A stretch of DNA of 64,000 nt from Taxillus chinensis (Eukaryota; Streptophyta; Magnoliopsida; Santalales; Loranthaceae). The position numbers and the translations under genes were made by a program. Of this stretch, positions 10,743 to 21,012 are shown piece after piece. The DNA lies in the NCBI GenBank assembly GCA_023512835.1, contig CM042088.1:15855986-15919985 (forward strand). Reading direction: 5' to 3'. The first letter of the stretch is position 1; each line of letters opens with the position of its first letter. The notes below the pieces were generated by a model. It was not told the DNA's origin, did not search any database, and worked only from the letters and a program-made list of their open reading frames with translations.

Positions 10743-11914
10743 AACGCGATGTGGCTGCCTTTGTTTCGCGGTGCCTCACGTGTTAGCAGCTGAAGGCTGA
10801 GCATCAGCGGCCGGCGGGCATGTTACAGCCATTGCCCATAGTGGAGTGGAAGTGGGACCACATAGCGATGGATTTTGTAACGGGTCTTCCACCCACCACA
10901 GGGAGGAAAGATATGATTTGGGTGATTGTGGATCGACTCACAAAGTTGGCCCATTTCCTGGCTGTTCGCGAGCGGGACTCTATTGGGACCTTGAGTCATC
11001 TATATATGAACGAGATTATGAGACTGCATGGAGTACCATCATCGGTTGTCTCTGACCGGGATTCGAGGTTCACTTCCCATTTTTGGGCAGGTTTGCAGGA
11101 GGCTATGGGGACCAAACTTCACTTGAGTACAGCCTTTCACCCTGAGACTGACGGCCAGACTGAGAGGACGAATCAGACCATGGAGGACATGTTGAGGGCT
11201 TGTGTGCTAGATTTTGGGAGTTCGTGGGCAACTCACCTTCCTTTGGTGGAGTTTGCCTATAATAACAGTTATCAGGCATCCATTGGAATGGCCCCTTTTG
11301 AAGCGTTGTATGAGAGGCCGTGCCGCACACCCTTGTGTTGGACTGAGGTAGGAGAGGCAGCCCTCTTGGGACCACAGTTGGTTTAAGAGGCTACTGAGAA
11401 GGTCAAGTTGATTCGTCAGCGTTTGATATCAGCCCAGAGTCGATAGAAATCTTATGCAGATCAGCGGCGGCGACCTTTGGAGTTTTCTGTGGGCGATCAT
11501 GTGTTTCTCTGTGTCTCTCCACGACGTGGACATCGACGCTTTGGGAGAGGTCCCAAACTCTCTCCCCGGTTCATTGGTCCATTTGAGGTTATCGCTCGTG
11601 TGGGGCCTGTAGCTTACCGGTTAGCATTGCCACCGCGATTGAGTCGGGTGCACAATGTGTTCCACGTGTCCCAGTTGAGGAAGTATCATCCTGACCCCAC
11701 TCATGTGATCGATTGGGGGACATTGGACATTGAGGATGACATGTCCGTTGTTGAGGCCCCTATCCGTATCCTTGATCGGCGGGAGAAGCTTTTACGTGGT
11801 CGTGCTATTCCTTTGGTTCGCGTGCTGTGGCAGCACTGTGGCATTGAGGAGGAGACATGGGAACGTGAATCCATGATGCGTGAGCAGCACCCAGAGTTGT
11901 TCGAGGACGAATAA
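10743..11914 (+). pseudogene. Integrase core and chromodomain-like tail of element A, with three stops
   Basis: In the frame that should continue pol, this gives the second half of the zinc-binding domain, the integrase core (DFVTGLPP, the VSDRDSRF aspartate, FHPETDGQTERTNQT with the glutamate further on), the GPF-x-V / YRLALP module and a chromodomain-like tail (VRVLWQHCGIEEETWE) ending HPELFEDE before TAA at 11912. Three in-frame stops (TAG 10784, TAA 11384, TAG 11444) each sit where the homologous elements have Gln, so each is one C-to-T change. Uninterrupted pieces are 10820-11386 and 11477-11914. Confidence 0.9.
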
Positions 11915-12156
11915 TCTTAAGGGGAGGAGGTGGCTGTAGTGATGTGTTTTCCTTGTGGTTCATGTTTTGGTGTATTTGTATTTCTATTTGTAAACTTGTA
12001 TTTTTATTGAGATGTGTTTTGCGATTGCAAAATGTGTTTGAGATGTCCTGTTATGTTGTGTGATCCATCTGGGCATTGTGGCTCGCTGTCTTGCAAATGG
12101 GCCACATGTGTTTGTTTTTCCTTGCATGTTGTTTGTTTTCGAGGACGAAAAGTCTC

Positions 12157-12169
12157 AAGGGGGAGAGGA
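12157..12169 (+). promoter_or_regulatory. Polypurine tract of element A
   Basis: AAGGGGGAGAGGA directly abuts the 3' LTR and would prime plus-strand DNA. A second, similar purine block lies at 11919-11930 just after the pol ORF; each is preceded by TTCGAGGACGAA. Confidence 0.9.
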
Positions 12170-13965
12170 TGTAATGACCCGTGTTTTGCGGCATGTAAGA
12201 AGTTCACCACAGATGCCTTGTGAGTGGAAATTGTTGACACCGTGGATGTTGATGCACAAGTTTGAGGCAAGAGATGAGCCCAAGAGGGGACTTTTGGGAG
12301 GTGCACGTGACAAGTGATAACGTGTATTTATGCCCTAGGAGGATGCTATTTGCGTATACAGACGCTTTTAGGCTGTTTTGTCAGGTTTTGGAGATCGATT
12401 TTGACCTAGTAGATGGCCTCAAATCAATTGGCGTGCAGAACAAAAGTTTCTCAGAATGATGTCCTCTACCTTCCACAGAAGTTTCAGAGCCAAAGGCCTT
12501 GAACGCCAATTGGACCAATTGGCGTGCAAGCATATTTTTGCATACCAGCCTTCTACATGATGCAAGGAAGCTTGGGGTAGAATTTCAGGGTGTTTGGACC
12601 TGCACGCCAATTGGGGATATGACGTGCATTATGGCGTGCGGTCATATTTTTGTACCGTCACCTTGGTTTTGTTATTCTAATCATCTTTTCCCAAAGGACC
12701 ATGTTGGAATTGTGGATATTTTATCGTGTGTGGATGCGGAAAGGTTGCAACTTGTGTGATCAAAACTACGTCGTTTTGATGCCGGGATTCATTTAATCAA
12801 AACTACGTCGTTTTGATGTTGGTGTGCCTATATAAGAGGTGGAGGACTCTTAGGTTTAGAGTTCTTCTTTTTGGCTAGCCTTTGCAGCCGTCGCGAGAGA
12901 GAGAGCTAGAGAGAGGGAAAGGAGGAGAGTTCGTTGGTTCGTCCCGGAGCGTCTTGCGTGGGGAGGACAACGTCTAGCGTGAAAGCAAGAGCAGGAGGAC
13001 GTTTTCAAGGTAGGGATTCTACCTTCTTGTACCTGATCCGGGGTTAGGCCCCTGTGGTGAATAAATCGTTTAATATCGTCCTTGTTATCATACTATTTAT
13101 ATGTAAATTCATATAGGTGTGATCTCCTATATGAATGTTGGCCTTCAATGGCGTTTTGGTGTGATTCTGACATTGAGTAGGCAGTGCATGTTAAATGTTC
13201 GATAAAATGCATGTGTGAATTTGTTTGTGTGACAATGTCCAGTATGTGTTTGAGAATATGCCAGTAAGTCTAGAATTGTGAGTTGGTAAAGGTGTGCATG
13301 CCAAGTGTTTGTTTTTATGCCTGAATGGCTAGGTTTGTACACTTGTGAATGTGTGCCCGCTAATTGTTTGGTGTTATGCCTGAGTGGTTGTGTGTACTGT
13401 TTTGTGAAACCCGGTGGCTGTGGAAGCCCGGGACTGTTTTGTGAAACCCGGTGGCTGTGGAAGCCCGGGATTGCTCATGTGTTAGCTTGTGTGGCTGTTT
13501 GAAATATTTGTTTTTGCTGATGGCTTACTGTTTTATTGGTTGAAATAATTGTATCACGACACTGCACTTGTACACACGGCATGTAGATGCTAGGAGCATG
13601 GGATGGGTTGGGGAGACATGATCCCTACTGAGCTGTGGTTGCTCACCCCTCCTACTGTGTTTGTCTTCTTCACAGGGACCTACAAGCGTTAGGTGGGAAC
13701 ACCAAGGTGGAAGACTTTCTGCCTTGTGGCTTTACTCCTTTTGTTATTTGAGTGTTTTGTCAAATGTTGTTGAGACTATTGTAACTCCAATTGGAGATGA
13801 TGTAATGGATTTTGGAACTTAATAAAGATAAGTGGTTTGCCTTTTTGCTATTTATTGTGGACTATTGGGAATATGTTGGATTTTGTACATCTCTCCCTTG
13901 CCCACCGGGTGGGTAAAGGGGAGTCACGAACCGGTTTCCTCGGGTTAGAAATCCGGGGCGTGATA
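12170..13965 (+). repeat. 3' LTR of element A
   Basis: A 1796-bp copy of 4907-6703. It ends GTGATA, so the terminal CA became TA. It has two 37-bp units (13397-13470) rather than three, and keeps the 22 bp around 13638-13660 that the 5' copy lost. The paired palindromes are at 12759-12780 and 12796-12817, TATATAA at 12829-12835, AATAAA at 13821-13826 and the hairpin at 13895-13920. Confidence 0.93.
12759..12835 (+). promoter_or_regulatory. Core promoter of element A 3' LTR
   Basis: Both ACGTCG palindromes and the TATATAA box, here with both palindromes unmutated. Transcription from this copy would read out into B's LTR to the right. Confidence 0.6.
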
Positions 13966-14384
13966 CCACTAGGGTACTGCCCCAAACTTGCCACAACCTC
14001 ACACATGCCATGCACAAACCACACGAGAAAACTAATCCAAAACATATAACTATATTACATATTAGAGTGGGTCACCAGCCCAAAAACATAGTGTCTCAAA
14101 TAGATACATCAATGTCAAGTAAATACATGAGCTCGAGCCCCAACAGTTACAATGTCTCAAATAAAACAGTAAATCTACACACACATGCTTCCACTGTAGT
14201 GTAGTCCTCCTAATGCCTACTAGCTCCTGCAGAGAAAAACATCAAAGGTGGGTGAGCAAACCATAGCTCAGTAGGGGTTATGCCTCCCTGGACTAACCCA
14301 ACATCTCCTCCATAAAATGCTTAGTGCAGATATGTGCAGTGTAGTGTAACTAAAGTAACAATGAAAAACACACAAGGAAATTCA

Positions 14385-14545
14385 CCGGTGGTTCCGTCAA
14401 TGGAACCTCAACATCTCATGTCCATCCCATGGACTGTCCCCTCAGTAGAACTTCAATACCTCATGTCCATCCCATGGACTGTCCCCTTAGTGGGACCTCA
14501 ATACCTCATGTCCAATCCAGGACTGTCCCCTCAATGGGACCTCAA
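14385..14545. repeat. Tandem repeat within B LTR (about 45-bp unit)
   Basis: Three to four imperfect units containing CATGGACTGTCCCCTCAGT and CCTCAATACCTCATGTCCAT. The same array occurs in the 5' LTR at about 38030-38190. Confidence 0.8.
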
Positions 14546-14696
14546 TGTCTCATACATCCAAGCACAATAACAAAACATACAAATAACTCATAGGACACCT
14601 TTATAAAATAACAACAAATCGCACGCATGTGCTCAAATTCCCTTTACACCCCAATATAATTGAACAACATCTCATCCTCATATTTCTCAACATAAA

Positions 14697-14731
<35 letters not shown>

Positions 14732-14948
14732 CATGCATATCTCAATCCCACACATCACAATACAATCTCTCCACAACCATCACATTAAACGGTTATAACC
14801 ATTGAAATAGATTCCAAGAGACAGAACCACCTACCTCAAATCCAAATGTGCTAGAGTTCCGATTTGATGGATCTTCCGTGCTCCTTGCTCCACTCCGATA
14901 GGTGCCTCCTTCTTCCAAGAACGTAGCAGCAATGAACACACCAACAAT

Positions 14949-14989
<41 letters not shown>

Positions 14990-15063
14990 GGCAGCGTCAA
15001 AAAAATCCAACCCTAAAATCGCATAACAGAAAATAATATCAAAAATACGCTTCCGCAGAGGCG

Positions 15064-15440
15064 ATGTCGACCAAAAATAGGCAGGATCGACCACATCGAC
15101 CGCCCTTTTCTCGCGTCGACCAGACCCCACATCGACCAAACTTCACATCGCACAAGGTCGATCTACAGCTGGGTCAACCACATCAACCGCCCGTCAACCC
15201 CAGGTCAACCATTTCTCGCATCGACCAACGCACATGGAAAAGCTCTCGGGAAATTGCTTTTGGTCGACCTCAACCACGTCGACCACGCATCGACCCATGT
15301 CAAAAATCATCTCACATCGACCAAGCTCTCTGGAAACTCCTTATGTTTGGCATCGACCACTCGCCCCGCTAGGTCGACCACGTCGACTACGCCAGGTCGA
15401 CCACGTTGACCACTATCCCACACTGACCAGGGCTCATTGA
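15064..15440. repeat. Array of short TCGACC-type units in B 3' LTR
   Basis: More than twenty occurrences of (A/G)TCGACC(A/C), often as CATCGACCACGTCGACC pairs at irregular spacing, upstream (minus strand) of the GA tract. The counterpart is 38655-39005 in the 5' LTR, where one block of about 35 bp is missing. Confidence 0.85.
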
Positions 15441-15680
15441 CCAGCCTACACCCGAAAATTCAACTTAGTTTTCTCCAAAATAGTCTGGCTTTTGGGGCTC
15501 CCCCCTTAACCAGCGAGACCCCCGCCGAGGTGCTGTGCCCTCAGACTCCCGCTAACCGTCTAGTCAAGAGTCCTTGCCCAAATGCACGAATGACTAACTC
15601 CTTCAATCCCCAAACATGGTTCGTTACAACAAAGCACCTCGCAACCACAATTTCTCAAGACTAGGACACAGGTCCTCACA

Positions 15681-15693
15681 TCCTTCCCCCCTT
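15681..15693 (-). promoter_or_regulatory. Polypurine tract of element B
   Basis: On the minus strand AAGGGGGGAAGGA abuts the 3' LTR. A second similar block, AAGGAGGGGAGGAGG, sits at about 16197-16211, next to the end of the pol frame. Confidence 0.85.
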
Positions 15694-16062
15694 AAAAGCT
15701 TTTCGCCCTGGAAAAGGCTATCCTAGGTCTCCCACAAATCAACCACAAGAACTAACACAAAACATATAACATTCACATCACAACTCATGGAAGAACACCA
15801 AATATACACAACACATATACTAGGCCAATGAACCACATCTCATACTCCTCTACACCAACATGCCACAATACTAACACATGAGAACTCCTCTATACACATT
15901 TACCACAACCCAAGGCACCACCTCCAGCACGCGTAAAACCACATGCATACGGTACACATTTAGAAGACATTTATTCCACATACTCAGCATAACTATGCAA
16001 AATACATAACATAAAAGAGAACGAACATAAACAAACAACACACATGAAAACAAACAACCAAT

Positions 16063-16198
16063 GCAAATGAAAGATAAAACATATCAACTACACATGAAAG
16101 ATAAAACATACCAGCCTCACATGAAAGATAAAACATATCAATCGCACATGAAAGATAAAACATACCAGCCTCACATGAAAGATAAAACATACCAGCCT
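16063..16198. repeat. Tandem repeat in B 3' untranslated spacer (about 27-bp unit)
   Basis: Five units of CACATGAAAGATAAAACATA followed by CCAGCCT or TCAATCG/TCAACTA. It lies between the pol frame and the terminal PPT. The 198-bp minus-strand ORF through it is only the repeat read through. Confidence 0.85.
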
Positions 16199-16214
16199 CC
16201 TCCCCTCCTTTAAG

Positions 16215-17674
16215 ACCGTTTCGCCCTCGAACAACTCTGGAAACTGATCGCGCATCATAGACTCTCGTTCCTAAGTTTCCTCCTCAACGCCTCGATGTGC
16301 CTATAAGACACAGACTAAGGTAGTAGTCTTCCCACAAAGGATCTTCTCTCGCCTATCCAAAATCTGAATAAGAGTCTCTACCATAGTAATATCATCAGCG
16401 ATATCCAAATCTCCCCAAGCTATCACATGTGCTGGGTCAGGATGATATTTCCTAAACTGGGACACATGAAACACGTCATGCACTCGACTCAAACATGGAG
16501 GGAGCGCTAATCGATATGCCATGGGACTAACTCGCTCTAGGATCTCAAAAGGTTCAATGTACCGTGGAGACAGCTTGGAACCTTTTCCAAACCGGCGATG
16601 CCCTCTCCGTGGGGAAACGCGAAGAAACACATGATCCCTCACAACAAACTCCAACGGTCTCCTCCTCCTATCAGCATAAGATTTCTACCTGCTCTGGGCT
16701 ATTAACAAACGTTGCCAAATCACTCGAACTTTCTCTGTAGCATCCTGCACTAACTGCAGCCCCAACAAAGCTGTCTCACCAGCCTCAGCCCAACACAGGG
16801 GTGACCTGCAAGGTCTACCATACAACGCCTCATACGGAGCCATCCTAATGGAGGCTTAATAACTATTGTTGTAAACAAACTCCACCAATGGAAGGTGGGT
16901 GGCCCACGAACCCCCAAAATCCATCACACAAGCTCTAAGCATGTCCTCCGAAGTCTAGATAGTCCTCTCTGATTGCCCATCAGTCTCTAGATGAAAGGAT
17001 GTACTCAAACTCAACTCAGTGCCCAAAGCCTCCTGCAAACCCTTCCAAAACTATGAAGTAAAACGAGTATCTCGATCTGATACAATAGACACGGGCACAC
17101 CATGCAACCGCACGATCTCATCAATATAAAGCTGACTAAGGCTACTCATGCTCCCTTTCTCCTTGGTTGCCAAGAAATGTGCCGACTTAGTCAAATGGTC
17201 CACAATGACCCAAATCATATTCTTTCCTCCCAAAGTGGGTGGAAGTCTAGTCACAAAATCCATTGTGATATGGTCCCACTTCCATTGCGCCACAGGCAAT
17301 GGGTGCAACATCCCTGCTGGCCGCTAGTGCTCAGCCTTCACTTGTTGATAAGTAAGGCAACGCGAGACAAACTCTGCTACACTCCTCTTCATCCCCGGCC
17401 ACCAAAAATGTTGTCGAAGGGAATTGTACATCTTGGTGCCACCCGGATGTACTGCTAACCTCGAAGCATGAAATGCCCTCATCACTTCCTCCCGAAGGGA
17501 AGAAATGACAAACAACCTCCCTCGAAACCTCAACTCATGCTTCTCTCCCAATGTCCACTCCTCCACGAGCTCTTTGGCCTCAATTCTAGCACAAAGCTTG
17601 CTATACTCCTCATCTCCCTGTTGTCCCTCCTGGACATGAAAATACAGCTCAGGCACAACCACAATGGGACTCAA
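16215..17674 (-). pseudogene. Integrase and chromodomain-like tail of element B
   Basis: Minus strand, in order: H-H-C-C-type zinc-binding domain (17674-17324; [17 protein letters not shown] with the second Cys replaced by Tyr), integrase core (17311-16680; [28 protein letters not shown]), then the GPF/YRLALP module and tail (16654-16220; ending near FPELFEGE). Interrupted by stops at about 17325, 17055 and several sites between 17050 and 16660. Inactive. The largest open pieces are 17674-17324 and 16654-16301. Confidence 0.88.
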
Positions 17675-17701
17675 AACAACACTATTAGCACAATCAGATA
17701 G

Positions 17702-18240
17702 CTACAATGAAGCCACCTGCTCCATCATCCTCCACTCTCTCAAGGCAACCTCAGTTTGACCTTTCCTATTCAAGGCATCAGCCACTTGATTCCCCTTTCC
17801 AGATGTATAAGTCAAGGTGAAATCAAACTGTTGAAGGTACTTCATCCATCTCCTCTGCCGCAAATTCAGATCCCTTTGAGTAAACACATACGGAAGACTC
17901 TTGTGATCAGAATACATAACAAACCTCTCTCCTAACAGGTAGTGCTGCCAACTTTTCAATGCAAAGATAACAGCTGCTAACTCCAAGTCATGTGTCGGAT
18001 AGTTTTGCTCATGAGGCTTCAATTACCTCAAACCATAGGCTATAACCTTCCTCTCCTGCATCAAGACACAGCCCAAACCCACTCCAGAGGCATCACAATA
18101 CACTTCATATGGAACTCCCTCATGTAGCAAACTCAGAACTGGTGGTGTAGTCAAACAAGTCTTCAATTTCTCGAAGGCCTGCTGACACGCCTCAGTCCTC
18201 TCAAACTTCACTCATGTCCTCGTCAAAGCTGTCATAAGGG
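17702..18240 (-). pseudogene. RNase H and end of RT of element B, cut by the Athila insertion
   Basis: Minus strand. [16 protein letters not shown] and [15 protein letters not shown] identify gypsy RNase H, ending ...VADALNRKG. A stop at about 18023 separates two open pieces. The upstream end stops abruptly at 18240, where the Athila LTR starts; the missing N-terminal part resumes at 31917. Confidence 0.88.
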
Positions 18241-18858
18241 TGATAACTGCGTAATTTGTCATTAAATTTGCATTTAATTTGTGGGCTTTAATTTAATATT
18301 TTGTTGAATTAATGCATTTTTATAATAGTTTTCGCAATTTCAATTATTTACTGTTTTATTCACTTTTATAGATTTAATATTAATTTTGGTGGTTTTTAAT
18401 ATTAAATTGATTATTCCAATTTGGATATTAATTCTCTGGGCTTAATTGATTATTTTAATTTTAATCTTAGTAGAATTTTTCTATATATATTTTGGTCAAT
18501 TAAATTATATTTTTTTTATTTATTATTATTATTATTAGTATTATTATTTGTTTTTGCATGTTTTGTAGGTTGCATTTGGAGGTCATGTAATGTAAAAATT
18601 GGAAAGAATCCATGAAGGCATGGGACCATATTAAAGAAAGAGGAAAGAAATTAAACCGATACGTGAAAGGGGAGAAGGAAAATTGGGAAGCATTACTTGT
18701 GCATGGGAATTACACGCATGGTTAGATTTTTCATGGTATGGGCCCATTAAATGGAAATTACAAGTAATATCATCTCTCCATTATATATATATTCCAAGAT
18801 CACGGTGATGCCTCCTCCGTTCAATCACCCATCGACACAACCTATCTTTTCGAGCACT
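18241..18858 (+). repeat. Athila 5' LTR remnant
   Basis: Matches 30339-30972 of the 3' LTR, but ends at CCTATCTTTTC and jumps into integrase. The TTA microsatellite is short here (about 18520-18550) compared with the 3' copy. Confidence 0.85.
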
Positions 18859-19524
18859 ACTTGAAGTATGGGGTGACACACAAGACTTCGACACCATACT
18901 ATCCCCAAACAAATGGCCAAGCGAGGTGTCCAATCGGGAGTTGAAGTAAATCTTGGAGAAGACTATTCACTCAATAGGAAGGATTGGAGCCAGCGCCTTG
19001 ATGATGCACTTTGGGCTTATCGAACAACATACAAGACTCCTATTGGCATGTCCCCATTTTGATTAGTTTATAGGAAGTCTTGCCATCTTCCCGTGGAGGT
19101 GGAGCATAGAGCATATTGGGCGGTCAAAGCTTGCAACTTGGACTTGGCCCAAGCAGGGGAGCAAAGGAAACTTCAATTACAAGAGCTTGAGGAGCTTCGT
19201 TTGGATTCTTATGATAATGCAAGACTCTACAAGGAAAAGTCCAAAGCTGCCCATGACAAGATAATTCACAAGAGGGAGTTCGAAGAAGGCGAGCGTGTTC
19301 TTCTTTATACTTCAAGATTGAAGCTTATGCCTGGTAAGCTGAGGACGAGATGGACTGGGCCCTATACTGTAGTTCGTGTCTTTCCATATGGTGCTATGGA
19401 GATCATTCAGGAGGGATCAGGACATCGTCTCCCGGTCAACGGACATCGGCTCAAGCATTTCTATGGGGGTTATCCTATACCTGCAATGGATTCTATCCAA
19501 CTGCATGACCCTGTCATTCTTTGA
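18859..19524 (+). pseudogene. Athila integrase C-terminal half
   Basis: Starts in the middle of the integrase core ([21 protein letters not shown]), loses one base near 18925, has TAA at 18947, another base loss near 18976 and TGA at 19060. From 19093 it is open to the TGA at 19522 (143 codons: PVEVEHRAYWAVKACNLDL, GERVLLYTSRL, GKLRTRWTGPY). This is the typical Athila-clade integrase end. No chromodomain. Catalytic D and N-terminal regions are lost, so it is inactive. Confidence 0.88.
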
Positions 19525-20400
19525 GCCCATCAGGTTGTTTCTTTCCTTCTCATTTATTGTTCATTGTTCATTTTTAGAATTGCATTTCATGTCCATAGCT
19601 TCCATTTTTGAGTTACATTGAGGACAATGCAACATTTAAGTGTGGGGGAGGGAACACATAGTTTAGTTTAGTTAAACATTTTTTTTGTGTGTTTTTTTCT
19701 TAGTTTGTTTTTGAGTGCTATTGTGTTTTCCTTAGTTTATTTATTTGTTTATTTATTTTTAATTCTAAAAACATAAAAAAAATCGAAAAGATTTCCATTT
19801 GTTTGTATGCTTTATTTTTATTTTTTGTGATTATATAGGCTACATATTTTTAGTTTTAAACTTCATTGAAACTTGAATTTTTTGTGAATCTTTGAGCACT
19901 ATAATTAGTTTTATTTGAGTTTATTTGATTGTGCAATATTTGAATAATGATTGAAAATCTTGAATAGTTAGAGTTAAGTTGTCTAGTATGGATACATATT
20001 CTACATAATCGAAATTTTGATGCTTTAATAGTTGATTAATTCATCTTGATTTTTATGCCTTAATTGGGAAGTGCAAACATTTGAGAATCATGATTCTAGC
20101 TATTTTTAAAGTTATGCTTAGATTTTAATTCAATGAGTTGTGAAATGTTGTTTATATCATTACATCTTATTCATGTCAATACTTGAGGTTTTCTTGCATT
20201 TTGGTTTTATATGAGCTAAGCTTGTGGATGTAGAAGTGAGATATTTAAAAAAAGAGTGAATAATCTATCAAAGGAGAGCATAAAATGCAACCTTGTAAGG
20301 TTATTAATTAAAAAAAAGAGCATTATTGAAAAAGGTTAGCCAACTTGCGAAGTATGTTATATCACTCAGGACTTATCCTAAAGGGCTTTTAAACCTGGTA
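19525..20400 (+). other. Athila 3' noncoding region, first part
   Basis: AT-rich, no ORF. An internal PPT-like AAGTGTGGGGGAGGGA at about 19638-19653 lies about 115 bases after the integrase stop, a second copy of the motif found before the 3' LTR. Ends at TGGTA (20396-20400), the target duplication of C2. Confidence 0.7.
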
Positions 20401-20973
20401 TGTAAGGACCCGTACCTTGAGTTAGTCACAGTTAGTCGCGTTTGCCTTCCGAGTAGAGTTTTTCTAGATTTTGACCTAGTGAATGGGCTCAAATGAATTC
20501 ACGTGCAAAAGGAAAGATGCTTAGAATGATGTCCTCTATCTACCACAGAAGTTTCAGGCCAAACGGACGTGTATGTGAGGTGCACGTGATATGGGTCCAA
20601 TTCACGTGCAAGTGTGGTTGTCTTCTAAATGATGCAAGGAGGCTAGGGGTGAAGTTTGAGAGCATTTGGAGTCCATTTGGAGTTGCACGTGAATTGGGAA
20701 TTCACGTGCAAATTGGCGTGCAGCCATATTTTTGCATGGTTCCCTTGGTTTTGACATTCTAATGATCTTTCTCCAAAGGACCATGTTGAAATTCTGAGTA
20801 TTTTGGCCTATATGGGTGCGGAAAGGTGCTAACTTGTGTGATCAAAACTACGTCGTTTTGATCCTGGGTTTACTTAATCAAAACTACGTCGTTTTGATGT
20901 GGGTAGTGTCTATATAAGGAGGGCTTGAGTTTGAGTTTAGGGTTCTTGTGTTCTTCCTTGCTTTGCCGCTCGC

Positions 20974-21012
<39 letters not shown>

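Larger units (their letters stand above)
4907..13965 (+). mobile_element. Ty3/gypsy Tekay/Del-like element A, near complete
   Basis: A 9.06-kb plus-strand element inserted in the 3' LTR of B, with a perfect CCACT target duplication (4902-4906 and 13966-13970). Order: 5' LTR 4907-6703, PBS 6707-6718, gag 7177-8313, protease-RT-RNase H 8454-10742, integrase-chromodomain to 11914, spacer, PPT 12157-12169, 3' LTR 12170-13965. Domain order RT-RNase H-integrase defines Ty3/gypsy. The chromodomain-like tail ending in HPELFEDE suggests the Tekay/Del chromovirus clade. Frameshifts in gag and at 10670, plus stops in integrase, make it defective. The two LTRs differ by dozens of substitutions, mostly transitions, so the insertion is not recent. 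Confidence 0.92.
13971..15680 (-). repeat. 3' LTR of element B, second piece
   Basis: Continues the LTR begun at 4799 after the insertion of A. On the minus strand it starts TGTGAGGACC (at 15680). It carries a TCGACC-unit array (15064-15440), a (GA)n tract (complement of 14949-14990), a donor-like GAG|GTAGGT at 14836, a 45-bp tandem repeat (14385-14545) and an acceptor-like TCTGCAG ending at 14227. The combined LTR is about 1.82 kb versus 1.76 kb for the 5' copy. Confidence 0.88.

Noticed and set aside
15993..16190. Repetitive ORF (MFYLSC repeats)
   Set aside because: Read-through of a 27-bp tandem repeat in the 3' spacer of element B.
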